Part shown: in pieces, positions 32,790 to 40,830 of the stretch
Position numbering within the stretch: the first letter of the stretch is position 1
Layout of the letters: each line of letters starts with the position of its first letter
Position numbers and translations under genes: made by a program
The notes under the pieces: model-generated
Databases searched by the model: none
What the model was told of the DNA's origin: nothing
The model's input: the letters and a program-made list of their open reading frames with translations, nothing else
NCBI GenBank assembly: GCA_003219695.1
Contig: QHQA01000044.1
Span: forward strand, 1 to 46,234
Source of the DNA: Verrucomicrobiota bacterium
Lineage (GTDB): Bacteria; Verrucomicrobiota; Verrucomicrobiia; Chthoniobacterales; UBA10450
DNA length: 46,234 bases
Direction of reading: 5' to 3'

Positions 32790-33428
32790 ATGTTCTCGAT
32801 CCAAAAAATCCTCGGGCACGAGGAAAAGTTTTATGACTTGCTCGAGGCAAGCGCGCAGCAGGCGGACGCGAGCGTGCATCATCTCGTGGCGCTCTTGGAA
32901 AAACTTCAGCAACATGGGACGCCGGAGAGTTTGGAGGACTTCGCCCACAGCCGGCGTGAGGACAAACGGATCACCCAGGAATTGACCGAGCAGCTTTCCA
33001 AAACCTTTGTCACGCCTCTTGAACGGGAAGACATCCAGGAATTGGCGGCTGCTCTCTATAAAATTCCGAAGACTGTCGAGAAAATCGGCGAGCGCATTTT
33101 AATCTGCCCCGAGGACTTGCGCGGACATAGTTTTCAAAAACAGATGGAGCTGCTAGATCAGGCGGCCGAGACAGTCCTCGCAATGGTCAAACAATTGCGC
33201 AAGGGAATTGACGCTCGCAGGGCGCGCGAAATGAATGCAAAACTACAGGCGATCGAAGGGGAGGCCGACAAACTGGAGCTGGACCGGCTGCGCGATCTTT
33301 TCCAGGGCAATTACGAGCCGAAGCAGATCATTTTTCTGCGCGATCTTTACGGGTTACTGGAAAAAGTGATCGACGGCTGCCGGGACGCCGGAAACATCAT
33401 TCTTCAGGTGGCGCTCAAGTATTCGTAG
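32790..33428 (+). CDS. DUF47 (PhoU-like) family protein
   Basis: A 212-residue all-helical protein of the DUF47/PhoU-like group. It opens with MFSIQKILGHEEKFYDLLEASAQ and has the acidic helix pairs typical of metal-binding PhoU folds (SRREDKRITQEL, YKIPKTVEKIGERI, RDLYGLLEKVIDGCRDAGN). It is 14 bases upstream of a PiT-type phosphate transporter, the classic pairing in which the DUF47 protein is thought to modulate the transporter. A strong GAGGAGG site precedes ATG 32790. The 62-bp gap after mgtE carries a GTAAC...GGCTAC repeat relative. Confidence 0.92.
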   Translation: MFSIQKILGHEEKFYDLLEASAQQADASVHHLVALLEKLQQHGTPESLEDFAHSRREDKRITQELTEQLSKTFVTPLEREDIQELAAALYKIPKTVEKIGERILICPEDLRGHSFQKQMELLDQAAETVLAMVKQLRKGIDARRAREMNAKLQAIEGEADKLELDRLRDLFQGNYEPKQIIFLRDLYGLLEKVIDGCRDAGNIILQVALKYS

Positions 33429-33441
33429 GCAAGCTCATCGC

Positions 33442-34476
33442 GTGCTCACGTTCATTTCCGTCGTTATCGCGGCGATCATCTTCGAGTTCAGCAACGGCTT
33501 TCACGACGCCGCGAACGCGATTGCCACGGTGGTTTCGACGCGAGTTCTGACGCCGCGAAAGGCGATCGCAATGGCGGCATTCTTCAATCTCACCGGCGCA
33601 TTATTTGGCGCCGCAGTGGCGGCCACAATCGGCAAAGGACTGGTGGACACCAACATCGTCACACTGGCGACAGTCCTTAGCGCGGTGATCGCCGCGTTCG
33701 CCTGGAACATCATCACGTGGTGGTGCGGTTTGCCCTCCAGTTCGAGTCACGCGCTCATTGGCGGCCTGTGCGGTGCTGCACTCGCTGCCGCGCGCGGCGA
33801 CTGGTCGGTGATCAAATGGAATGCCGGCGTTTGGCCAAAAGTAGTCGTGCCCATGATCACTTCGCCATTCGCCGGCTTTATTTGCGGCGGCTTGATCATG
33901 TTTTTGCTTTTTGTCGCGCTCCATCGGTTGACGCCGCACTTCGTTCATTCATTGTTCGGCAAACTGCAAATCCTTAGCGCGGCCTGGATGGCGCACAGTC
34001 ACGGCACAAACGACGCGCAGAAAACCATGGGCATCATCACGCTCGCGCTGTTCACAGGAACCAAAGCCGGAAACTTTGATCATCTACCGGCGTGGCTGGA
34101 GTTTCTCAAAACGCCAGAATTCATTCTGCCCAAATGGGTCATCGGCCTTTGCGCGCTGACGATGTCGATAGGAACAGCTGCAGGCGGCTGGCGCATCATT
34201 CGCACACTCGGCCATCGCATGGTGAAATTGCAACCGGTGCACGGCTTCGCCGCGGAAACGACAGCCGCATTGATCATTCAAGGCGCGAGCTACTACGGCA
34301 TCCCGCTCTCTACTACACACGTGATCACATCGTCGATCATGGGAGTCGGTGCCGTGAAACGCCTCGGCGGAATGAAATGGACGGTCGTCGAGCGAATCGT
34401 TTGGGCCTGGATTTTCACGCTGCCGGCCAGCGGGCTGATCGGTTACGCACTCGCACGCATCACGGTGTCTCTCTGA
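33442..34476 (+). CDS. PiT-family inorganic phosphate transporter
   Basis: A 344-residue membrane protein with the two inverted PiT signatures: FEFSNGFHDAANAIATVVST in the first half and AHSHGTNDAQKTMGIITLAL in the second, plus WWCGLPSSSSHALIGGLCG and its counterpart GIPLSTTHVITSSIMGVG. PiT proteins import phosphate, usually as a metal-phosphate complex, driven by proton or sodium gradient. The start is GTG at 33442, 13 bases after the DUF47 stop. The length is at the short end for bacterial PiT. Confidence 0.93.
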   Translation: MLTFISVVIAAIIFEFSNGFHDAANAIATVVSTRVLTPRKAIAMAAFFNLTGALFGAAVAATIGKGLVDTNIVTLATVLSAVIAAFAWNIITWWCGLPSSSSHALIGGLCGAALAAARGDWSVIKWNAGVWPKVVVPMITSPFAGFICGGLIMFLLFVALHRLTPHFVHSLFGKLQILSAAWMAHSHGTNDAQKTMGIITLALFTGTKAGNFDHLPAWLEFLKTPEFILPKWVIGLCALTMSIGTAAGGWRIIRTLGHRMVKLQPVHGFAAETTAALIIQGASYYGIPLSTTHVITSSIMGVGAVKRLGGMKWTVVERIVWAWIFTLPASGLIGYALARITVSL

Positions 34477-34522
34477 CTAATGGCCTAACGAGAGAGAGCT
34501 AAGGCACGACCGCCGAGAGCGT

Positions 34523-34882
34523 TCATGGGTTAGAGCCTCTGCTGTGCCAATATCCGGCGCCTCGGAGACGGTGCCACTGACGGAAGAAGTACGTAAACGG
34601 AGGAACTGCCCCGAGAATCCCGAAGCTGATCGCGAGCGCGTACGCTGCGTTAGTGAGAGGGAACGAGGCACCAATGACCCCTAGCGCAAAGAAGGGGAAA
34701 AACATCGGTGCTGACAGAGTGAAGGCGAAGACGAAGTGCACGGGCAACAACAGCAAGATTCGCCACGTTTGAAACACTTTCGGGCCGATACGACGAATGC
34801 CGGCGATATAAAGGTACGCGGCAGTGAACGAAAATGCGCTGCCGATGAGCGCACCGAGAAAGACGGCAGTAACGTGTCCCAT
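34523..34882 (-). CDS. Four-helix membrane protein of unknown function
   Basis: A 119-residue, strongly hydrophobic protein with about four transmembrane segments: VFLGALIGSAFSFTAAYLYI, ILLLLPVHFVFAFTLS, FFPFFALGVIGASFPL and AISFGILGAVPPFTYFF. Nothing in it identifies a family. It stands alone, convergent with the PiT gene. The hydrophobic pattern makes a real gene likely. Confidence 0.55.
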   Translation of the reverse strand: MGHVTAVFLGALIGSAFSFTAAYLYIAGIRRIGPKVFQTWRILLLLPVHFVFAFTLSAPMFFPFFALGVIGASFPLTNAAYALAISFGILGAVPPFTYFFRQWHRLRGAGYWHSRGSNP

Positions 34883-34925
34883 ACATTAGGGTCTAACGGG
34901 AATTATACTGAATTATTCGACCTAT

Positions 34926-35213
34926 TCAGATTGTAAACCGGATGGCAATAACTTGCTTTTCAATCCTGCCAGCGCGCGAATCGCGAACTGTCATTGCAAA
35001 CACGTCCATCGAAATCGTCTTAATTGGCTGCCCCTCTCCGTGCACAAGCCGGCGAACGCGTTCGGTGGTTTCTCGCGACAAAGTCACCTCCCCACAATGC
35101 TCGCACGCGAGGGCAGGAATGCGCTCCACCAGCACGCGGCGACCATCCAGATTAAAAACCTCGCTAACGAGTTCGGGTTTCGCGACGGTATGCCCACAGA
35201 CATGGCACTTCAA
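34926..35213 (-). CDS. YgiT/MqsA-type zinc-finger protein
   Basis: A 95-residue protein with two CxxC knuckles, MKCHVCGH and ALACEHCGEV, as in YgiT-type antitoxin-like proteins. An HTH-like basic stretch follows (TTERVRRLVHGE), but a full MqsA-type HTH is not evident. The start is TTG at 35211-35213, which overlaps the TGA of the upstream fragment (TTGA), the arrangement expected for a toxin-antitoxin or DUF4258/YgiT pair. The upstream partner is truncated, so this is likely an orphan. Its DNA-binding role is family inference. Confidence 0.7.
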   Translation of the reverse strand: MKCHVCGHTVAKPELVSEVFNLDGRRVLVERIPALACEHCGEVTLSRETTERVRRLVHGEGQPIKTISMDVFAMTVRDSRAGRIEKQVIAIRFTI

Positions 35214-35350
35214 ACGTCACGTTGTCTTCGTTTCCGGTATTCGATCCATTCGTCCGGGTCGGACCCATAAATAGTGATGATCCTAGCTACCTGCGATTCC
35301 ATCAAGGATATTTGAAAATGCAACGCACGTTTTGAGACAGCGATTTCATT
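35210..35350 (-). pseudogene. Truncated partner gene upstream of the zinc-finger protein (DUF4258-like tail)
   Basis: An open frame of about 46 codons with no start at a sensible place. It ends ARIITIYGSDPDEWIEYRKR plus RQRDV, the form of DUF4258-type C-termini (an ITxY.PD..EW pattern) that often precede YgiT-type proteins. Its 5' part is cut off at about 35350, next to the GTAGC...GGCTAC repeat at 35357-35380. An internal ATG would leave only about 31 residues. The family assignment is tentative; the truncation next to a repeat is directly visible. Confidence 0.5.
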
Positions 35351-35356
35351 TCCAGT

Positions 35357-35380
35357 GCCGGGGTCACCGACCCCGGCTAC
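35357..35380. repeat. GCCGGGGTC...GACCCCGGC hairpin, GGCTAC family
   Basis: A perfect 9-bp stem with a three-base loop, followed by TAC. It contains the TAG stop codon of the M28 peptidase (35377-35379) and abuts the truncated DUF4258-like fragment. It could also act as a terminator. Confidence 0.7.
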
Positions 35381-36402
35381 AGTTTATTCAGATCTTCGAT
35401 CACTTTCTCGATGCCGCTGACCACCAGCGTGAAGCGATCGTAATCGAGCTTGTCGGGCGTGTCGCTCGATGAGTGGTAGTGCGGATAACGAAATGGCGCG
35501 GTGTCGGTGACCATGATGCCGGGGTAACCGTGTCGCCAGAATGACCGTTGATCGGACCAGCTGACACCGGGAATAAACGCGGGAAGGGCCGCACCCTCGG
35601 ATGGAATCTTTGCGTGTTTGCGAAAGAGCGCGACGACGCGACGCAGCAACCCCCGCGAGTGAACGTTGCTCACGAATCCGATGAAATTGCCGACTTTGGG
35701 ATAAAAGATGCCCAGGCCTGGTGCTGGATACGTTTGCGAATGCGGCGCATCGGAAAAATAGCCGATCGTTTCCAGGCTGATCATCGCGTCGATTTGATCG
35801 CCGCGCGCTTTGCATCTGCCGGCGTAAATAAAGCTTCCCATTTCATCCGATAAAAAATACGGCGGTTCCTCGTTCACGAACGCGACGAAACGCAGAGTGT
35901 GTTGTGGCTTTTTGCCAGCAAAGCGTCGCGCCAGGGCGAGCATTGCAGCCACGCCAGTGCCGTTATCGTTCGCGCCAGGCGAGCCAAAGACAGAATCGTA
36001 GTGTGCGCCGATCAGGATGATCGGCAGATGCGACGGCTGGGAAGCCGTCGCTTCTTGAGGCGCGGCAGATATTTCTACTTCGATGTTGTGACAGGCCTGG
36101 CCGCGCAGCTCGTAAGTGTCTCGTCGCGGGTGAAGGCCAGCGCGCACGAAAGAATCTTCGATGAAATCGGCGGCGGCATTGAGTTGTGCATAATGCCACA
36201 TGTTGCGCTCGCCGATTTCGCCGGCCAGCTTTTGCACATCGGTGCGGAGCTCTTCGCGCAACGCGATTTCATCAGGCGAAAGCGGCGCTGCGTGTGAAAC
36301 GTTTTTGCCAGGCATTCTCACTCCAAACCACCAGAGTAACGCCAAAACCGCGGCGACCGCGATGCTAATGCGCAGGACGCTGAAAAGAATTCGCCAGAGC
36401 AC
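35377..36402 (-). CDS. M28-family metallopeptidase, membrane-anchored
   Basis: A 341-residue zinc peptidase with an N-terminal signal anchor (ISIAVAAVLALLWWFGV). Metal ligands fit IGAHYDSVFGSPGANDNGTG (His and Asp), the catalytic Glu pair in FVNEEPPYF, the Asp/Glu of ISLETIGYF, and the late His in PHYHSSSDTPDKLDYD. Family members are aminopeptidases or glutaminyl cyclase relatives; this one likely acts in the periplasm. It begins with GTG at 36402 (no ATG is available), and its stop lies in a dispersed repeat. Confidence 0.88.
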   Translation of the reverse strand: MLWRILFSVLRISIAVAAVLALLWWFGVRMPGKNVSHAAPLSPDEIALREELRTDVQKLAGEIGERNMWHYAQLNAAADFIEDSFVRAGLHPRRDTYELRGQACHNIEVEISAAPQEATASQPSHLPIILIGAHYDSVFGSPGANDNGTGVAAMLALARRFAGKKPQHTLRFVAFVNEEPPYFLSDEMGSFIYAGRCKARGDQIDAMISLETIGYFSDAPHSQTYPAPGLGIFYPKVGNFIGFVSNVHSRGLLRRVVALFRKHAKIPSEGAALPAFIPGVSWSDQRSFWRHGYPGIMVTDTAPFRYPHYHSSSDTPDKLDYDRFTLVVSGIEKVIEDLNKL

Positions 36403-36409
36403 TCACAAT

Positions 36410-36488
36410 GGTAGGGACGGATCGCCGAGCCGTCCATCTGCTCCGGCGCGCCCTCGCCGCGGCGAGCAGGCTGTGGTCGCGCCCTACC
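36410..36488. repeat. GGTAG...CTACC element
   Basis: GGTAGGGACGGATCGCCGAG at the left and GGTCGCGCCCTACC at the right, with a CTCGCCGCGGCGAG hairpin inside. It separates the M28 peptidase start from the ABC-2 permease stop. Confidence 0.75.
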
Positions 36489-36496
36489 AAATCATG

Positions 36497-37618
36497 CTAC
36501 CCGATTTTCTTGCTGAAGCGCACCGCGCAAAGGGAAAACAAGGCGGCGCCCATGCCGGCCAGGATTAGGATCGACGACCAGAAATCGGTGAGACTTGCGC
36601 CGCGTAGCACGATCGCGCGCATCAGCTCGATGAAATAGGTGGCGGGCATGAGCGCGCCGATGGCATAGAAAATCCACGGCATCGTTTCCCGCGGAAAAAT
36701 GAAGCCGGAGAAAAAGATTCCCGGCAGCAGGAAAACAAGTGCAAGCTGAAATGCTTCCATCTGCGTTTGCGCCTTGGTCGAGATCAGCAAGCCCAGGGCG
36801 AGCAGCGTAAAAATGTAGAGGAACGCCGAGACGAAAAGCGCCACAACGCTGCCATGAATCGGCACAAAAAAAATCCAGCGCAGAATCGCGAAGAGCAGCG
36901 CGGCCATCGCCATAGTGATGCACAAATACGGCACGATTTTTCCCAGCATTAATCCCCATCGTGAGAGCGGACTTACCAGCAGTTGCTCGAGCGTGCCTCT
37001 CTCGCGTTCGCGGACGATCGAAAGCGCCGTGGCGAACACCGTCGCCAATTGCAGCGCCGTGCCGATCACGCCGGGCACAAAAAAATTCGGGCTCTTCAGC
37101 GCGGGATTGTAAAGCACCTGAGGCCGCACTTCGACCGGGATGCCGGTGCGTCCGGATTCCTTGACCAACCGCGTCAGCGAATCGTTGAACGTCACGCCGA
37201 TGGCTGTGTTCAACGCTTGCAGCCCGGTCGTGGAGCTGGATCCATCGATTAACACCTGCACGTAGGCGGTGTGGCGCGCGCGCAAGTTGCGCGCGAAATC
37301 GGGCGGAATCTCGATGCCCAGATACGCTTCGCCGCGGCGGATCGTCGCCGCAAGCTCGTCGGCGCTGCCCACCACCTTGACGATGCGAAATGTCCCCGTG
37401 TTCACAAATTCATCGACCAGCCGGCGGCTGTCCAAACTCCGGTCCTGATTCAGCAACGCCGTCGGCATATGCTTCACATCCAGATCCAGCGCGAAACCGA
37501 ACGCGATGATCTGCAAAAGTGGCGGGAAAAACATGAAAAACAGCGCCGTGCGATCGCGAAATACCACGATGAATTCCTTGTAAAGAATCGCGTTGAATCC
37601 CCGGAAAAATTTTTTCAC
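36497..37618 (-). CDS. ABC-2 type transporter permease (YbhR/YbhS-like)
   Basis: A 373-residue efflux permease: one N-terminal transmembrane helix (TALFFMFFPPLLQIIAFGFAL), a periplasmic domain of about 140 residues, then five helices. The ABC-2 signature region is RERERGTLEQLLVSPLSRWG, followed by LPGIFFSGFIFPRETMPWIF. It shares four bases (ATGA-type overlap) with the stop of the ATPase gene, so the two form one transporter. Related E. coli operons (ybhGFSR) carry two permeases; only one is seen here, so it may act as a homodimer. The substrate is unknown; drug or lipid export is typical. Confidence 0.92.
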   Translation of the reverse strand: MKKFFRGFNAILYKEFIVVFRDRTALFFMFFPPLLQIIAFGFALDLDVKHMPTALLNQDRSLDSRRLVDEFVNTGTFRIVKVVGSADELAATIRRGEAYLGIEIPPDFARNLRARHTAYVQVLIDGSSSTTGLQALNTAIGVTFNDSLTRLVKESGRTGIPVEVRPQVLYNPALKSPNFFVPGVIGTALQLATVFATALSIVRERERGTLEQLLVSPLSRWGLMLGKIVPYLCITMAMAALLFAILRWIFFVPIHGSVVALFVSAFLYIFTLLALGLLISTKAQTQMEAFQLALVFLLPGIFFSGFIFPRETMPWIFYAIGALMPATYFIELMRAIVLRGASLTDFWSSILILAGMGAALFSLCAVRFSKKIG

Positions 37619-38580
37619 GCCGCCTCCTTTTCTGCTGCGCCCCTTGCATGTTTCGCGCTCAAGGTCACAAATACGTCTTCCAGCGACGGCCCGATCTCGT
37701 GAATCTCGCTTTGGCTGATCCCGACGCCGCGCAGTTTTTCCTCGATCTGTGAGCGCCGCACGTTTTCATCAACAAGCAGGTGCATCGATTGACCAAACAC
37801 GGTGGCGCTGCGCACACCGCGCATTTGATGCACGGCCTGCAATGCCGTGGTGACATGATCGCAGGTCACATCGAGCCGCCGCGTTCCCGACGGATTCACT
37901 TCCGGCATTTTTTTCAATTCATCCGGCTCGCCGCACACGATTAACTTCGACATGTAAATGTAACCCACGTGGTCGCACCGTTCCGCTTCGTCCATGTAAT
38001 GTGTGGTGACAAACAGCGTCATGCCGCCCGCGGCAAATTCAAAGAGCAAATCCCAAAGCTCGCGACGCGCCACCGGGTCGATGCCGGCGGTCGGCTCATC
38101 CAGGAACAACACCGTGGGTTTGTGCATGAGGGAGCACGCCATGGCCAGACGCTGCCGGATGCCGCCGGAAAGGTGCGAGGCGCGTCTGCCGATGTACGGT
38201 TCCAGATGCGTGGTGGCGATCATTTCGTCCCGCCGCTGATTCAATTCGCGGCCGTTCAGGCCATAGAGTTTTCCAGCAAAGATCAGGTTCTCGTTTACGG
38301 TGAGTTCGTCGTACAGCGAGAATTGTTGCGACATATAGCCGATCATTTCTTTGATTGGCTCCAAATCTCGCACGATGTCATGCCCGCCGATGCGAGCTGT
38401 GCCGTCGCTGGGTTCCAAGATTCCGCACAGCATTCGAATCACGGTTGTTTTTCCCGACCCGTTCGGCCCGAGAAAGCCAAAGATCGATCCCTTGCCGACG
38501 GAAAACGAAACATGATCGACAGCCGTGAACGTGCCGAAACGTTTCGTCAGCCCTTCGATTTCGATCATCGGTGCACTCAT
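37615..38580 (-). CDS. ABC transporter ATP-binding protein (YbhF-like)
   Basis: A 321-residue ATPase: Walker A FLGPNGSGKTTVIRM (near residue 40), Q-loop MSQQFSLYDELTV, signature LSGGIRQRLAMACSL, Walker B TVLFLDEPTAGIDP and H-loop FVTTHYMDEAERC. After about residue 220 comes the DUF4162-like C-terminal domain common in ABC-2 drug exporters. E. coli YbhF has two such ATPase modules; this one has one. It overlaps the permease gene and follows the HlyD-like gene on the same strand. Confidence 0.94.
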   Translation of the reverse strand: MSAPMIEIEGLTKRFGTFTAVDHVSFSVGKGSIFGFLGPNGSGKTTVIRMLCGILEPSDGTARIGGHDIVRDLEPIKEMIGYMSQQFSLYDELTVNENLIFAGKLYGLNGRELNQRRDEMIATTHLEPYIGRRASHLSGGIRQRLAMACSLMHKPTVLFLDEPTAGIDPVARRELWDLLFEFAAGGMTLFVTTHYMDEAERCDHVGYIYMSKLIVCGEPDELKKMPEVNPSGTRRLDVTCDHVTTALQAVHQMRGVRSATVFGQSMHLLVDENVRRSQIEEKLRGVGISQSEIHEIGPSLEDVFVTLSAKHARGAAEKEAA

Positions 38581-38584
38581 TGCT

Positions 38585-38690
38585 TGTCATCTTGAGCGGA
38601 GCGAAACGAAGTACAGCGCAGTCGAAAGATCTCTAGTTGCTGCCCGCCCATTGTAAAAACAGAGATTCCTCGATTTCGCTCGGAATGACA
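38585..38690. repeat. GTCAT...ATGAC element inside the efflux operon
   Basis: TGTCATCTTGAGCGGAGCGA at the left, ATTCCTCGATTTCGCTCGGA then ATGACA at the right. It fills the gap between the ATPase start and the HlyD-like stop and could weaken or split co-transcription of the operon. Confidence 0.8.
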
Positions 38691-38711
38691 GACGCGTTTT
38701 GTGCGGCGAAA

Positions 38712-38749
38712 ATTCGTGTCCATTCGTGTCCATTCGTGTCCATTCGTGG
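38712..38749. repeat. Short tandem repeat, ATTCGTGTCC units
   Basis: Three exact tandem copies of ATTCGTGTCC followed by a partial ATTCGTGG, directly downstream of the HlyD-like stop. The run resembles a common intergenic phrase; a weaker relative (CCACGGATT...ATTACACCG) is seen at about 45373-45400. Confidence 0.75.
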
Positions 38750-38757
38750 TTGTTAGC

Positions 38758-39693
38758 TCATTTCACATTGGGAAAATAAACGTCGGCAGCCATGCCTGCC
38801 CGCAGACGGTGGTCGTTTGCCGGGAGGCGGACTTTGACGCCGAAAACCTGTTTAATGCGATCTCCTACGGTCTGCACGTTGCGCGGAGTGAATTCCGCCT
38901 GGCGACTGATCTGCTCGACCACGCCCGGGAAATCGACATGCGGAAATGAATCCACGCGCGCCCGCACCTGTTCGCCATCCTTGATGAAGCCCAGCCACGT
39001 TTCCGGCACATACACGCGCACCCAGAGATGTTGCGTCAAAAGCACGGTGGCGACTTCCTGGTTAAATGGCGGCACCAAAATGTCGCCCACCTTCACACTC
39101 AATGTTTCCAACACGCATTCCGCCGGCGCGACCACCTGCATCTCGGCCAGTTGCGCTTCGATGTCGGCAAGCTGCGCGCGCATCTGCATCACCTGCATCC
39201 GCGCGGCCTCGACATTTTTTTCCTGCGATTTCGCGGAGCTGTCAGCCTGCTGGGCTTCGTTGGGCGAAACGACTTTACGCTGGAGCAATTCTTTCTCGCG
39301 TTGCGCGTTCGACCGCAAAAATTCCAACTGCGCCGCTTGCGCGTCGGCGTTGTGAATGGCGGTGTCGATTTGCGCCTTGGCCAGATCGCGCCGGGCGCGA
39401 AGCTCGTCCGCCTCCAGTTGCACGATCAATTGGCCCTGGTTCAAATGGTCGCCTTCCTGCGCAAATATTTTTTCTACGCGTCCGCCCGAGCGCGGGCCCA
39501 CATGCGCCTCGTCCACTTCGATCGTTCCCGAGACCGCCTTGCCACGGCCGCCGCAACCGGTCAGCAAGAGAAGTAATGTCAAAGCTCCCGCTACGGCGAG
39601 GTAGGGTCGTCGCGCTGCGGCGACCGGACGGCGCAGCGCGCCGTCCCCGCCGTCCCTACCCTGCTGATCTTGCCTGGCGAGCAAAGCGTTCAC
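38758..39693 (-). CDS. HlyD/MFP-type periplasmic adaptor, lipoprotein
   Basis: A 311-residue membrane-fusion protein (YbhG-like) that links an inner-membrane exporter to the outer membrane. It has the barrel-sandwich parts (HVGPRSGGRVEKIFAQEGD, QLIVQLEADELRARRDLAKA), a long hairpin coiled coil (about 85-170) and a beta-barrel end (VRVYVPETWLGFIKDG). The signal peptide ends with a lipobox (LLLLLTGC), so it is likely acylated. It starts with GTG at 39693, overlapping the TetR stop (GTGA). About 22 residues between the start and the signal core (QQGRDGGDGALRRPVAAARR) are translated from a GGTAG repeat, giving an unusually long, basic leader. Confidence 0.9.
   Translation of the reverse strand: MNALLARQDQQGRDGGDGALRRPVAAARRPYLAVAGALTLLLLLTGCGGRGKAVSGTIEVDEAHVGPRSGGRVEKIFAQEGDHLNQGQLIVQLEADELRARRDLAKAQIDTAIHNADAQAAQLEFLRSNAQREKELLQRKVVSPNEAQQADSSAKSQEKNVEAARMQVMQMRAQLADIEAQLAEMQVVAPAECVLETLSVKVGDILVPPFNQEVATVLLTQHLWVRVYVPETWLGFIKDGEQVRARVDSFPHVDFPGVVEQISRQAEFTPRNVQTVGDRIKQVFGVKVRLPANDHRLRAGMAADVYFPNVK
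39600..39660. repeat. GGTAG...CTACC element inside the HlyD leader
   Basis: Inverted arms GGTAGGGTCGTCGCGC and GCCGTCCCTACC surround GCGGCGACCGG/GACGGCGCAGCGC hairpins. The 61-bp block lies between the start codon and the lipoprotein signal of the adaptor, with the frame open. Confidence 0.8.
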
Positions 39694-40316
39694 GCTTTCC
39701 GTCCCTTTGCTGTCACCGCGCCTTCGAGAATAATCTTAAGAATCCCGGTGAACCCTTCTTTCGGCAGCATGCCAAGCTCCTCCATCTTCGGCGGATTCAT
39801 GATCGATTGAACCATGGTCAGCAAAATTTCGATGATCAATTTGGCCGGAACATCCTTGCGCACCATTCCCGCCCGTTGGCCCTCGACGAAAAACCTTCCG
39901 AAGTAGCGCTGGATTAACGCGGCCCGACGGCGTTCGACGAGCTTGAAGACATCCGGCGCTTTCTGGCGCATCTCACGCACGAACGGCGGTTTAATCTCAT
40001 CCAATTCGCGTTGCGTACCGGCCAACAATTCGCGCAAAGCCGCTGGGAAATCGTGCGGGTGCGCACGGGTAACTTTCTTCAGCATCCCTTCGACGCCTGC
40101 GAATTTATCGGCCAGCACGGCCTCAAGCAGATCGAACTTGCCAGGAAAATGCGCGTAGAGCGTTTTCTTGCTGATGCCCAGCTCCTCCGCGAGATCATCC
40201 ATCGTCACACTGCGGAATCCGTGACTAAAAAAGTGGACTCGCGCGGCATCGACAATGCGCTGCCGGTTCGGATCGCGCTTTCGGCTTCGCGGCCACGGTT
40301 TCGGTGCGCGTTTCAT
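39690..40316 (-). CDS. TetR/AcrR-family regulator (CecR-like)
   Basis: A 208-residue repressor with the N-terminal helix-turn-helix of the family: RIVDAARVHFFSHGFRSVTM then DDLAEELGISKKTLYAHFPG and KFDLLEAVLADKF. The remaining helices form the ligand-binding/dimerisation domain; a TetR_C-like end (VQSIMNPPKMEELG) is seen. It is the first gene of the efflux operon and overlaps the adaptor gene by four bases, so it most likely controls its own operon through the palindrome at 40344-40371. The ligand is unknown. Confidence 0.92.
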   Translation of the reverse strand: MKRAPKPWPRSRKRDPNRQRIVDAARVHFFSHGFRSVTMDDLAEELGISKKTLYAHFPGKFDLLEAVLADKFAGVEGMLKKVTRAHPHDFPAALRELLAGTQRELDEIKPPFVREMRQKAPDVFKLVERRRAALIQRYFGRFFVEGQRAGMVRKDVPAKLIIEILLTMVQSIMNPPKMEELGMLPKEGFTGILKIILEGAVTAKGRKA

Positions 40317-40343
40317 CTATGCATAGGAGTCTTATCACAATAC

Positions 40344-40371
40344 GGAAACTAATCCAGTGTATTTAGTTTCC
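40344..40371. promoter_or_regulatory. Perfect inverted repeat, candidate TetR operator
   Basis: GGAAACTAA (40344-40352) and TTAGTTTCC (40363-40371) are perfect 9-bp arms around a 10-base spacer, 28 bases upstream of the regulator start at 40316. The size and symmetry fit a TetR-dimer site overlapping the operon promoter. The site is not part of the dispersed repeats. Binding is inferred. Confidence 0.75.
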
Positions 40372-40488
40372 ACGGTCCAGCTGAGCAAATGATGTTTGAC
40401 TTCGAGGACATTTCGGAATGAACCGCCTCGGTATTAGACGAAAAATACTCGCCTTTAAATACGAACTCGCATAATTCTCGTTACGTCT

Positions 40489-40830
40489 ATGCGTCGCGCT
40501 TGGATACGAGCTCTCGTCTCGTTCCTTTGCGGGTTTGTCCTCGTCGGAGTGCTCTACCGCACCCAGAGTGAGTTGTCGCTGCGCGCTTCTTCCCGTTTTT
40601 TCGTGAGCCTTAGTGACACGATTTGGACGTTGCTCGATTGGCCTCCTTCGGCGTTCTACACTTGGGTTCCACACGAGCGCAGCATGGGTCCCGGCACTGC
40701 TGTCATCATCGGCCCAGTCATCACCAACATTGTAGTTGCTAGCATCCTGTTTTACGTAGGGTTTACTTTATGGACGAAGCGCCGGCGCAAGCGTCTGGCC
40801 GGTGCGTTTGAAACGCAAAAGCTCGACTGA
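40489..40830 (+). CDS. Small two-helix membrane protein
   Basis: A 113-residue protein with an N-terminal transmembrane helix (IRALVSFLCGFVLVGVLY), a soluble loop of about 50 residues and a C-terminal helix (VIIGPVITNIVVASILFYVGFTL) ending in a basic tail (KRRRKRL). I recognise no family. Its 3' 63 bases overlap the 3' end of the convergent glycosyltransferase gene; both frames remain open. The basic tail after the last helix argues for a real membrane protein. Confidence 0.55.
   Translation: MRRAWIRALVSFLCGFVLVGVLYRTQSELSLRASSRFFVSLSDTIWTLLDWPPSAFYTWVPHERSMGPGTAVIIGPVITNIVVASILFYVGFTLWTKRRRKRLAGAFETQKLD

Noticed and set aside
38712-38749. CRISPR-like array
   Set aside because: Units of 10 bp are directly adjacent with no spacers, and no cas gene is nearby.
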